Shown: in pieces, positions 42,859 to 49,160 of the stretch | Numbering within the stretch: the first letter of the stretch is position 1 | How the letters are laid out: the number at the start of each line of letters is the position of its first letter | DNA from: Verrucomicrobiota bacterium | Lineage (GTDB): Bacteria; Verrucomicrobiota; Verrucomicrobiia; Limisphaerales; Fontisphaeraceae | Direction: 5' to 3' | DNA: 49,160 nt | Assembly (NCBI GenBank): GCA_037139415.1 | Contig: JBAXGN010000034.1 | Span: 1 to 49,160 of the forward strand | Made by a program: the position numbers and the translations under genes | The notes under the pieces: generated by a model | Seen by the model: the letters and a program-made list of their open reading frames with translations, nothing else | The model's database searches: none | What the model was told of the DNA's origin: nothing

Positions 42859-43674
42859 ATGCTCTCTCCCGAGGCAAGCCAACCTTCCAAACTCAATTGC
42901 AGTGAATCTGTTGGTTCTGTCGCGGCAACCGCGCTGGCCCAACGGGTGGTTTCCATTCACCAGCCCCATTACTTACCCTGGCTGGGTTTGCTGGCCAAAA
43001 TTGCTGCCAGTGATATTTTTATTTGGCTCGATACTGTCCAATATAACCGGTGGGATTTTCAACATCGCACCCGCTATTCCACCGAGCATGGCCTGAAATA
43101 TTTGAGCCTTTCCGTATGTTCCAAAGGGACGCAAACGAATCGGGTATTGATCAAGGACGTGCTTTTGGCGGATAAACAGATTCTTCCAAAACACTTTCAA
43201 ACTCTGCGCCATCGCTATGGTAAAACTCCGGGCTGGAAACACGTCAAAGAACGACTAGCGTACATTTACCATCACCCCTTTGAACGCATGGACGAAGTAT
43301 GCTGGGCCACGACGCGTCTGTCGCTGGATTTGTTTCATTTGAAACCTGTTGTCCATATTGCCTCACAGCTTCCGGTTGTTGGGGTTAAAAGTGAGCTGAT
43401 GCTGAATCTCACCCGTGCGGTGGGCGGGGACCATTATTTGTCCGGACCGGGAGCCCGTACTTATCTCGATATGGCAATTTTTGCTCAAGCTGGCACCGGT
43501 GTAAGTTTCCATGAGTTTAAACACCCAATCTGGAAACAAACTTCCGGCCATCCATTCCACGCTGCCGCGTTTGCGATGGAGTGGTTTCTTGAAGAGCCTG
43601 AGGAAGCCGTCGCCGGTTTTCAACAATTGCTTCGTTCCAACCTCAATCACCCTTCTCGTTGCTTCCAGTATTAG
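42859..43674 (+). CDS. WbqC family protein
   Basis: A 271-residue protein. The diagnostic WbqC opening is RVVSIHQPHYLPWLGLLAKIAASDIFIWLDTVQYNRWDFQHRTRY, with family-typical LTRAVGGDHYLSGPGARTYL later. WbqC-like proteins occur in O-antigen loci and are implicated in acylating amino sugars, possibly with an amino acid, though the biochemistry is not firmly established. I use the ATG at 42859, which still leaves about 30 residues before the family domain; a TTG at 42801 region is an alternative. This is the last gene of the polysaccharide locus, followed by a large nested hairpin. Confidence 0.87.
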   Translation: MLSPEASQPSKLNCSESVGSVAATALAQRVVSIHQPHYLPWLGLLAKIAASDIFIWLDTVQYNRWDFQHRTRYSTEHGLKYLSLSVCSKGTQTNRVLIKDVLLADKQILPKHFQTLRHRYGKTPGWKHVKERLAYIYHHPFERMDEVCWATTRLSLDLFHLKPVVHIASQLPVVGVKSELMLNLTRAVGGDHYLSGPGARTYLDMAIFAQAGTGVSFHEFKHPIWKQTSGHPFHAAAFAMEWFLEEPEEAVAGFQQLLRSNLNHPSRCFQY

Positions 43675-43683
43675 CCTGGTTGG

Positions 43684-43747
43684 CCGTGGAAATAGCTCTG
43701 CCGCAACGAATACCGGCGTTGCGGAGAGAAGATCATAATTTCCACGG
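43684..43747. terminator. Nested inverted repeats between convergent genes (bidirectional terminator)
   Basis: The outer arms CCGTGGAAAT (43684-43693) and ATTTCCACGG (43738-43747) are perfectly complementary. Inside, CTCTGCCGCAACG (43696-43708) pairs with CGTTGCGGAGAG (43717-43728) with a single bulge. The right outer arm lies within the last codons of the oxidoreductase gene. The location between two converging genes and the strong stem support a two-way terminator; there is no long T-run. Confidence 0.7.
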
Positions 43748-45079
43748 TGGGCGGTACACCTTGCCCGTCAGTTTGGCTGCTTCGGCGTCGTTCATCATTT
43801 CTTCCTTTTCCGGATCCCACTTAATCTTGCGGCCTAAACGGGCGGCAATGTTGCCCAAGTGGCATACGGTGGCGGAACGATGGCCAATAGCCACGTCGCA
43901 GATTGGCAGTTTTCGGGACTTGATACAGTCAAGCCAGTTTTGGTAGTGGTCCAAGCTCACGTAAATGTGCTTGAGCTGATCATCCGGCATGGCGGGGATG
44001 TCGTCCAAGTCCTCCATTTTCTGAGTATCGCAGGTTCGCACGAAAGGGCGGTTGACGTGAATAATGCCCTTATCACCGATAAAAACGGTGCCGGTAATTT
44101 CGGATTTGCTCTTGGTGGCCGGTTGGTCGGCTTTCGCACCCTGATTCAGGTCAATCTTTACGCCGTTGGCATACTTGTATTGGATGGAACTCCAGGTGAA
44201 AACCTCGAAGCGTTTCTGCGGATCATATTCTGCCTTGCCTTCAATCTCGACTGGTCCGGTATTATCCATCTCCAGCCCCCATTGTGCGATGTCGAGATGA
44301 TGAGCGCCCCAGTTGGTCATCTGGCCGCCGGAATAATCCCAGAAGAAGCGAAAATAGTAATGCACCCGTGACTTGTTGTACGGGCGGTCGGGTGCCGGGC
44401 CGAGCCACATGTTATAATCCAACTCTGGCGGCGGCGCGCTATCGGGTGTGTTATCCAACTTTGGGTCCCAGTTGACTTTCGGGAGCCCGACTTTGATGGT
44501 GTGGACCTTGCCGATTTTACCCAAGCGCAACATCTCAATGGCGGTGCGGTAAGTTTTCATGGATCGCTGCATACTGCCGGTCTGCACAATCCGGTTGGTT
44601 TTGCGGGCGATCTTAACGAGGGTTTTACCTTCTTCGATGAACAAGGTGAGCGGCTTTTCGCAATAGACATCTTTGCCGGCTTGGCAGGCATCCACTGCCT
44701 GCATTGCGTGCCAATGATCCGGCGTCGAAATCACGACGCCATCCAGGCTTTTGTCTTCCAATAGCTTGCGGTAATCACCATAGGCGGTAACCGGTTTGCC
44801 CTGGGCCTTGACAATCGCCGTCTGGGCTTTGGCGATAATGTTTTTATCCACGTCGCAGATGGCGGCCACCATCTTCTTCTTGAGGAAAAATCCCATGTTT
44901 TGCATGCCGCGGTTGCCTACCGCGATGAAACCAATACGCGCAAGGTCGCTGGGATTTTCTCCGGTGGCCGCCTTGGTTTCATTCAGGAAAATGTTTGGAA
45001 GTGCCAAGGTGGCACCAATACCAACACTGGCATTGCGCGTCTGCTTCAAGAACGCGCGCCGGTTTACTTGTGTCTTCAT
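43733..45079 (-). CDS. Tat-exported Gfo/Idh/MocA family oxidoreductase
   Basis: A 448-residue NAD(P)-dependent dehydrogenase acting on a sugar or cyclitol, exported folded. The N-terminus MKTQVNRRAFLKQTRN carries a twin-arginine signal. The Rossmann start is ARIGFIAVGNRGMQNMG, followed by AAICDVD; VYCEKPLTLFIEEGKTLV contains the family EKP motif with its catalytic-type Lys; YSGGQMTNWGAHHLDIAQW is the C-terminal domain hallmark. Such Tat-exported members are abundant in Verrucomicrobiota and Planctomycetota. The ATG at 45079 is chosen because it gives the Tat signal; the frame stays open upstream but adds a non-signal basic stretch. It is divergent from the CvpA-type gene. Confidence 0.9.
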   Translation of the reverse strand: MKTQVNRRAFLKQTRNASVGIGATLALPNIFLNETKAATGENPSDLARIGFIAVGNRGMQNMGFFLKKKMVAAICDVDKNIIAKAQTAIVKAQGKPVTAYGDYRKLLEDKSLDGVVISTPDHWHAMQAVDACQAGKDVYCEKPLTLFIEEGKTLVKIARKTNRIVQTGSMQRSMKTYRTAIEMLRLGKIGKVHTIKVGLPKVNWDPKLDNTPDSAPPPELDYNMWLGPAPDRPYNKSRVHYYFRFFWDYSGGQMTNWGAHHLDIAQWGLEMDNTGPVEIEGKAEYDPQKRFEVFTWSSIQYKYANGVKIDLNQGAKADQPATKSKSEITGTVFIGDKGIIHVNRPFVRTCDTQKMEDLDDIPAMPDDQLKHIYVSLDHYQNWLDCIKSRKLPICDVAIGHRSATVCHLGNIAARLGRKIKWDPEKEEMMNDAEAAKLTGKVYRPPWKL

Positions 45080-45125
45080 TATTTGTTTTGGCACTGTGTT
45101 GCTGGAAATATGCCGTTTTTTTCTA

Positions 45126-45137
45126 CGGTTGCAACCG
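45126..45137. promoter_or_regulatory. 12-bp palindrome in a divergent intergenic region
   Basis: CGGTTGCAACCG is perfectly self-complementary and lies in the middle of the 120 bases between the divergent oxidoreductase and CvpA-type genes. It is a candidate operator for a dimeric repressor (LacI-family sites have this kind of central-CG or GC palindrome), but no regulator gene is adjacent. Confidence 0.45.
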
Positions 45138-45199
45138 GTAAAAAACATGGACGCATTTTTCGCGTGCTTTTCGCGGCGGGGTTGGTTAGATTGCCGCGT

Positions 45200-46462
45200 A
45201 TGATCATTTGGATTATTGCTGCGTTGTGCATCGTTGCGACTGTGGTCCTGGGGTACACCCAGGGGGCGGTGAAGGGGATTGTTTCCACCGTTGGTTTAAT
45301 GATCGCCGCCGCGATCTGCGTGCCCGGTGGGGCCATTCTTCAGCCGATGCTGAATAAAATCGGGTTTGCCAACCCGCTGATTCCGATTTTCATCGCTCCC
45401 GTGTTAGTGTTGGCTGGGGCGATGGTTGTGGTCAAGGTGATCGCCAACGCGGTGCATCACCAGGTGGAAACTCATTACAAATACAAGGAGCCGGAATTGC
45501 GGATGACTCTTTGGAAGCGCACCAATGAACGGTTTGGCCTCGCCGTGGCCTTGGTTAGCGCCTTGGTTTACACGACCCTGATCGCCACGCTCATTTACGT
45601 GATGGGCTATCCGGCATTGTTGCTTTCCAATAGCGAAGATCCTTCCAATATGCGCTACCTGGTCATGGCGGCCGAGTCGCTCAAGGACACTAAAATGCAC
45701 AAGGTGGCGGCGGCGTTCGATCCAGCGCCCAAAAAGTACTATCAATATTGCGATATCATCGGTTTGGTGCATCAAAACCCCATGTTGTGGGGGCGTTTGA
45801 CCAGCTATCCGCCGTTGCTGGTGTTCGGCGAGCGCGATGAATTTCAGGCCATCGGCAGCGACCAGCAGGTCAGCCGGCTCCTGATGGAACAACCACCCAA
45901 GCCCATCGGTGAGCTGCTTGCCGACCCCAAAATTCAGGGAGTGATGACCAATGCGGATTTGGTCAAACAATTGTTCGATGAATTTCTCAAGCTCGATTAC
46001 GAGGATTTGACCAATTACTTGTGGACCGGTAAATCGCCCAAATTTGAGGAGGAAAAAATATTAGGACGCTGGACGGTAAATCAGGGTGCTTCGCTCAAAG
46101 CCATGCAGCGCGCCAATCCGAAGTATCCGGCGCAAACTTGGGGTGCGTTCCGGCAGGCATTTGACAAATCGGAATTCCGCTGTACCGCGGTCGGGTTGGT
46201 GGACAAACAGTTCGTGGTGCGCACCTATTTCGGGCATCCGAGTGTACAGCCTGGGGCTCCCCCCGAACCGCCCGTGATGAAAGTGGATAAAGGCACTTGG
46301 AATAATATCGGCACTGGAAAATACGAACTCAGCGACGCCGGTGGAAACAAAGTCATGATTTCCATTGATGGTGATCGGTTCCAGATGGAGACCAAGATGG
46401 AGATGCCCGCCAAGGCCGCGCCCCAATTCAAGTGGGTCATTGTGTTTGATCATGATGACTGA
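45200..46462 (+). CDS. CvpA-domain membrane protein with a long C-terminal extension
   Basis: A 420-residue protein. The first ~150 residues have four hydrophobic helices in the CvpA/colicin-V-production arrangement (MIIWIIAALCIVATVVLGYTQGAVKGIVSTVGLMIAA opening, with the GxxkG pattern after helix 1). CvpA proteins normally have 160-200 residues; here about 260 more follow. The extension contains ILGRWTVNQG and a second GTWNNIGTGKYELSDAGGNKVMISIDGDRFQME, reminiscent of lipocalin-like beta-barrel strands, though this is weak. The ATG at 45200 is preferred; open sequence upstream overlaps the divergent oxidoreductase gene. The function of the protein is unknown. Confidence 0.72.
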   Translation: MIIWIIAALCIVATVVLGYTQGAVKGIVSTVGLMIAAAICVPGGAILQPMLNKIGFANPLIPIFIAPVLVLAGAMVVVKVIANAVHHQVETHYKYKEPELRMTLWKRTNERFGLAVALVSALVYTTLIATLIYVMGYPALLLSNSEDPSNMRYLVMAAESLKDTKMHKVAAAFDPAPKKYYQYCDIIGLVHQNPMLWGRLTSYPPLLVFGERDEFQAIGSDQQVSRLLMEQPPKPIGELLADPKIQGVMTNADLVKQLFDEFLKLDYEDLTNYLWTGKSPKFEEEKILGRWTVNQGASLKAMQRANPKYPAQTWGAFRQAFDKSEFRCTAVGLVDKQFVVRTYFGHPSVQPGAPPEPPVMKVDKGTWNNIGTGKYELSDAGGNKVMISIDGDRFQMETKMEMPAKAAPQFKWVIVFDHDD

Positions 46463-46522
46463 TGGAACGTTCGGCAAAGGTGCCTGAGGCCACCAAATTT
46501 GTTCACGAAGAAAAACCTTATA

Positions 46523-47878
46523 ATGCGCACTTTTGTTTTCTTAGTGCTGCTATTGGTAGTGGGGAACGGAGTTTGCTTGGCGGAAAACCCGCTGCCCAAC
46601 GCTGGATTTGAGGACGGCACTAACAAGATGTGGTGGTCCATTGGCGACAACTCTTCGCAGATCATTCCCGAGGCCGCGCGCACTGGGAAGTTGGGGCTGC
46701 GGATTGGTTCCCTCAAATACAACCCGATGGGCGCGTCGGTTTCCAGCGCCCGTTTGCCGGTGACTCCCAGACAGGAATTCACCCTCTCTTTCTACGCCAA
46801 AGGCGTGCCCAAATGCTGCGGGGTTTACCTGATGTTCGCAAATGACGCTGGGAAATCCGTCGCCAACGCAGACCCGAGGTTTCGTGGCGGTGGCGGACAC
46901 CCGGTATGCGTAGTGGATAAGCAAGAGGGTGAATGGAATGCCTATAGCCTCTCGGCCCAAGCACCCACCAACGCCGCGTTCGTCGGCATCTGGGTCCATT
47001 CCTTTTCGGGTGCTACCGGGTTGGTGGATTTCGATGACTTCGCCTTTGCGGGCATTGCGCCGGACGCGGTTGCCGTGCCGCCCGCGCCGCCCCGGAAAGT
47101 GGCACCCGCTCCTGGCGCTGGCCAACCGGTCAAGTTGCCGTCCCGCAAATCTCCGCCGATCATCATCATCAAACTGGATGACGTCAAACAAGTCCGTGGC
47201 AACATCAGCGTTCCATGGGTGAAAGTGGCGGACTTCCTCAAGTCTCGCCAGATCAAGGGCGGGTTCGGCGTGGTGTGCGAGACGTTGCAGGAGGCCGCTC
47301 CGGCTTATGTCAAATGGATCAAGGAACACCACGACTCCGGCCTCATCGAATTTTGGTATCACGGATGGGATCACGGTACGCACGTCGAGAACGGCGTCGA
47401 ACTCAAGGAATTCAACGGGCGCAGTTACGAAGATCAGAAGGCGCGGTTCGATAAATCGCAGAAGTTGGCCTTGGAGAAACTTGGTTTTGCCTTCCAGACC
47501 TTCGGTCCGCCGGGCGGTGGCACGGGGGATGGCATGGATGCCAATACCTATCGCGTCATGCAGGCTGACCCGTATATGAAAGCTTGGCTCTATCCCCAGC
47601 CAATGGATGACGCCGGCAAAGCCCTCGAAGGGCAGGGGAAGGTGGTCATCCTTGATCGGGTTTGGGCCGTGAATTTTGAAAGTGCCGTGGGGGTACCGGA
47701 TTTCGACCGTTTTGTCGCTGGCTACGCCGCGAGTCCGGAGCGTGACTATTTCGTTTTACAAGGACATCCCGTTCCATGGGGCGAGGCGCGTTTTAACGAG
47801 TTCGTCCGCATCATTGACTTCCTGGTGGAACAGAAAGCTGTCTTCATTCACCCGTCTGAATACAAAAAGCTACGGTAA
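46523..47878 (+). CDS. Secreted NodB-like polysaccharide deacetylase with N-terminal carbohydrate-binding-like domain
   Basis: A 451-residue exported protein. MRTFVFLVLLLVVGNGVCLAENP is a signal peptide with likely cleavage after CLA. Residues ~22-180 begin NPLPNAGFEDG and are beta-rich like a CBM4/9-type carbohydrate-binding domain; a Pro/Ala linker (185-210) follows. The C-terminal part has the NodB motif 1 Asp pair KLDD (217-220), motif 2 YHGWDHG giving H280 and H284, and FGPPGGGTGD as motif 3. It would deacetylate extracellular amino-sugar polymers. The ATG at 46523 is chosen because it gives a clean signal peptide; a TTG at 46499 is in frame. A perfect hairpin spans its stop codon. Confidence 0.82.
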   Translation: MRTFVFLVLLLVVGNGVCLAENPLPNAGFEDGTNKMWWSIGDNSSQIIPEAARTGKLGLRIGSLKYNPMGASVSSARLPVTPRQEFTLSFYAKGVPKCCGVYLMFANDAGKSVANADPRFRGGGGHPVCVVDKQEGEWNAYSLSAQAPTNAAFVGIWVHSFSGATGLVDFDDFAFAGIAPDAVAVPPAPPRKVAPAPGAGQPVKLPSRKSPPIIIIKLDDVKQVRGNISVPWVKVADFLKSRQIKGGFGVVCETLQEAAPAYVKWIKEHHDSGLIEFWYHGWDHGTHVENGVELKEFNGRSYEDQKARFDKSQKLALEKLGFAFQTFGPPGGGTGDGMDANTYRVMQADPYMKAWLYPQPMDDAGKALEGQGKVVILDRVWAVNFESAVGVPDFDRFVAGYAASPERDYFVLQGHPVPWGEARFNEFVRIIDFLVEQKAVFIHPSEYKKLR

Positions 47879-47896
47879 CAATTCGATACCGTAGCT
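47868..47896. terminator. 10-bp perfect hairpin at the end of the deacetylase gene
   Basis: AGCTACGGTA (47868-47877) pairs perfectly with TACCGTAGCT (47887-47896) around a nine-base loop. The stop codon TAA at 47876-47878 lies at the top of the first arm. It sits before the convergent propeller gene and is likely a terminator or transcript-stabilising stem; no T-run follows. Confidence 0.6.
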
Positions 47897-47985
47897 GGCG
47901 CTGGTATGGTAGCGCATACGGTTCGTAGTTGTCCGCCCCATTTTCATGGGTGCCTCAGCACTCTGTGGGGCAAGATCGCTTAGGG

Positions 47986-48969
47986 TTACGGGATGGGTTT
48001 CACGGCGGTGGTTTCCCGTGTGTGGGAAGGCTCCATTTGCTTCCAGACGATTCGTTTGTCGAGTGCGACTTCCAGGAAGACAACGCGCGCGCCCGGCTTG
48101 GACGAACGCGAGGCGCAGGCGATGAGGGTATTTCCGCTGGCGAGGCGTGTGGATTCGCAAAAACTGCCAATGTTGAGTTCGGTGGGAAGGTTCGTGGCGG
48201 TCAATGTCCAGACAATTTTTCCTGCTGGATCAACTTCCACTACTTGAGCTGGCTTGTAACCGGAAATAAGGGTGTTGCCATTGGCCAGGCGGCTGGCGCT
48301 ATAAGCCATCGGCAGATCCCACTCCTTGAGTAATTTCCCGGTGAAGTCGTATTCGCGAAGTTTGTGCGAGTAGCATTCGCCCACCAGCACAGTGTTTTGC
48401 GGGGTCAACCGGATGAAGCGTGCGGTCGCGTGCCCTTTGCCCTTGGCTTTGACGTTGAAACTGCGGAGGGGTTGGCCCTGGCGATCAATTTCGGTAATGC
48501 GGCCTGCGTCGCATTCATTGATCAGGATATTACCATTGGGCATGGGCTGGCAGGACATGATTTCGTCCTCGTACTGGTAATCAAAGAGCGTCTGTTTGTC
48601 GGCACTGATCAGGCGCACACCACCCTTTTTGCCGGTGCGGGGTGAAGGCAGGTACGCGACCAGTACGGCACCATCAGGCATGGGCCATGCGTCAATCGGG
48701 CGGACTTGGGAATAGACCCAGACCGGTTCACCGTCCGCGTTGAATTTGGTGATTTCATAGGTATCCACATCACAGGCGATGAACGGGTAGCCGGGCTTTG
48801 TGGAATCGGCGGCCGTTTGCCGGGATTCCAGCCCTTGGGGAGGATGCTTAATGATAGTCGTCTGGACATCAGATTTTGGATTACTGAATGGCTCTGCTCC
48901 CGATACCAGGGCGACCAGCGCAAGCTGGCTGCTGAGCAACGCGTGCAGGTAGGTTTGAACCGGTTTCAT
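47986..48969 (-). CDS. Secreted beta-propeller protein (PQQ-repeat/arylsulfotransferase-like)
   Basis: A 327-residue exported protein. MKPVQTYLHALLSSQLALVALVSGAEP is a signal peptide. The body has repeated strand-turn units such as YEITKFNADGEPVWVYSQ, GRITEIDRQGQPLRSFNV, KLREYDFTGKLLKEWDLP and AQVVEVDPAGKIVWTL, interleaved with PDGAVLVAYL, PNGNILINE and ANGNTLISG, i.e. about six blades. This pattern is common in PVC-group proteins called hypothetical or PQQ-binding-like beta-propeller. No catalytic residues are identifiable. The ATG at 48969 is preferred over one nine codons upstream because it gives a clean signal peptide. It converges on the deacetylase gene. Confidence 0.8.
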   Translation of the reverse strand: MKPVQTYLHALLSSQLALVALVSGAEPFSNPKSDVQTTIIKHPPQGLESRQTAADSTKPGYPFIACDVDTYEITKFNADGEPVWVYSQVRPIDAWPMPDGAVLVAYLPSPRTGKKGGVRLISADKQTLFDYQYEDEIMSCQPMPNGNILINECDAGRITEIDRQGQPLRSFNVKAKGKGHATARFIRLTPQNTVLVGECYSHKLREYDFTGKLLKEWDLPMAYSASRLANGNTLISGYKPAQVVEVDPAGKIVWTLTATNLPTELNIGSFCESTRLASGNTLIACASRSSKPGARVVFLEVALDKRIVWKQMEPSHTRETTAVKPIP

Positions 48970-49160
48970 GTTATGCTTTCCAGCGGCCTGATACATTCCA
49001 GGTTTGCCAGGTGTTGTTTCATTGGTTCCAACTCATTTCGCCCGGCGACTTTCTTTGAAGACTACTCGCCTCCAGATTTTGTTGCAACCGTTTTACGCCG
49101 CCATTCGTAATGCGTCAGTGACAGCGGGGAAAACCGCATGGGGGGTGATTCACGCGGAAC
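48970..49160. other. Window end without a supportable gene
   Basis: About 190 bases upstream of the propeller gene. It should hold that gene's promoter, but no convincing -35/-10 pair is visible. Forward open frames here are short and not domain-like. Confidence 0.5.

Noticed and set aside
13976-43674. Exosortase/PEP-CTERM system, suggested by AsnB plus glycosyltransferases
   Set aside because: No exosortase-like membrane protein with the Cys/Arg/His triad and no PEP-CTERM tail was seen in the window.
44900-45199. Extended start for the CvpA-type protein
   Set aside because: The upstream 100 codons overlap the N-terminus of the divergent oxidoreductase and have no membrane or domain character; MIIWII at 45200 matches CvpA openings.

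Overview
The window looks like a chromosomal segment of a Verrucomicrobiota bacterium, most likely from the Pedosphaera/Limisphaera side of the phylum. I infer this from three things: a Tat-exported Gfo/Idh/MocA oxidoreductase, secreted propeller and deacetylase proteins next to it, and intergenic DNA built from short degenerate phrases (ATTTTTCTGCC dimers, 9-bp CCATCCTGT units) of a kind I remember from that group. No 16S or other phylogenetic marker is present, so the placement is an inference.

Layout. Positions 1-1132 hold the tail of one gene and about 1.1 kb of repeat-rich non-coding DNA. Positions 1133-2905 carry an adenylate kinase with a zinc-type LID, an RbsD/FucU mutarotase on the opposite strand and an acetate/succinate transporter. 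Positions 3065-8605 are a compact tripartite RND efflux operon (outer membrane factor, adaptor, CusA/CzcA-type pump). Positions 8623-12663 (minus strand) are a complete sulfate uptake operon, sbp-cysT-cysW-cysA. An Rrf2 regulator is divergent from it across a 114-bp region holding a strong inverted repeat. A GbsR/MarR-like regulator with its own palindromes follows at 13302-13832.

Positions 13976-43674 form one co-directional surface-polysaccharide locus of about 30 kb. It holds a Wzm/Wzt ABC exporter whose ATPase has a C-terminal glycan-recognition domain, about 16 glycosyltransferases (GT2, GT4, CgeB-like, exostosin/GT47-like, GT87-like), five methyltransferase-like proteins, a glutamine-dependent AsnB-type amidotransferase, an O-antigen polymerase/ligase-like membrane protein, a WcaF-type acetyltransferase, a PIG-L-type deacetylase and a WbqC protein. 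Many neighbours overlap by ATGA or GTGA, which implies coupled translation. Presumably a glycan is assembled on a lipid carrier, decorated by methylation, acetylation, amidation and N-deacetylation/acylation, and exported by Wzm/Wzt; the polymerase-like protein adds a second possible assembly route.

Positions 43733-48969 hold a Gfo/Idh/MocA oxidoreductase, a CvpA-domain membrane protein, a secreted NodB-like deacetylase and a secreted beta-propeller protein, with hairpins between convergent genes. The last ~190 bases show no supportable gene.

The most noteworthy signals are a 12-G homopolymer inside an FkbM-type methyltransferase (candidate phase-variation switch), an in-frame amber codon in the SAM-binding motif of another methyltransferase with an ATG directly after it, a 38-bp diverged direct repeat flanking the first gene of the locus, and the mosaic of micro-repeats in the first kilobase.
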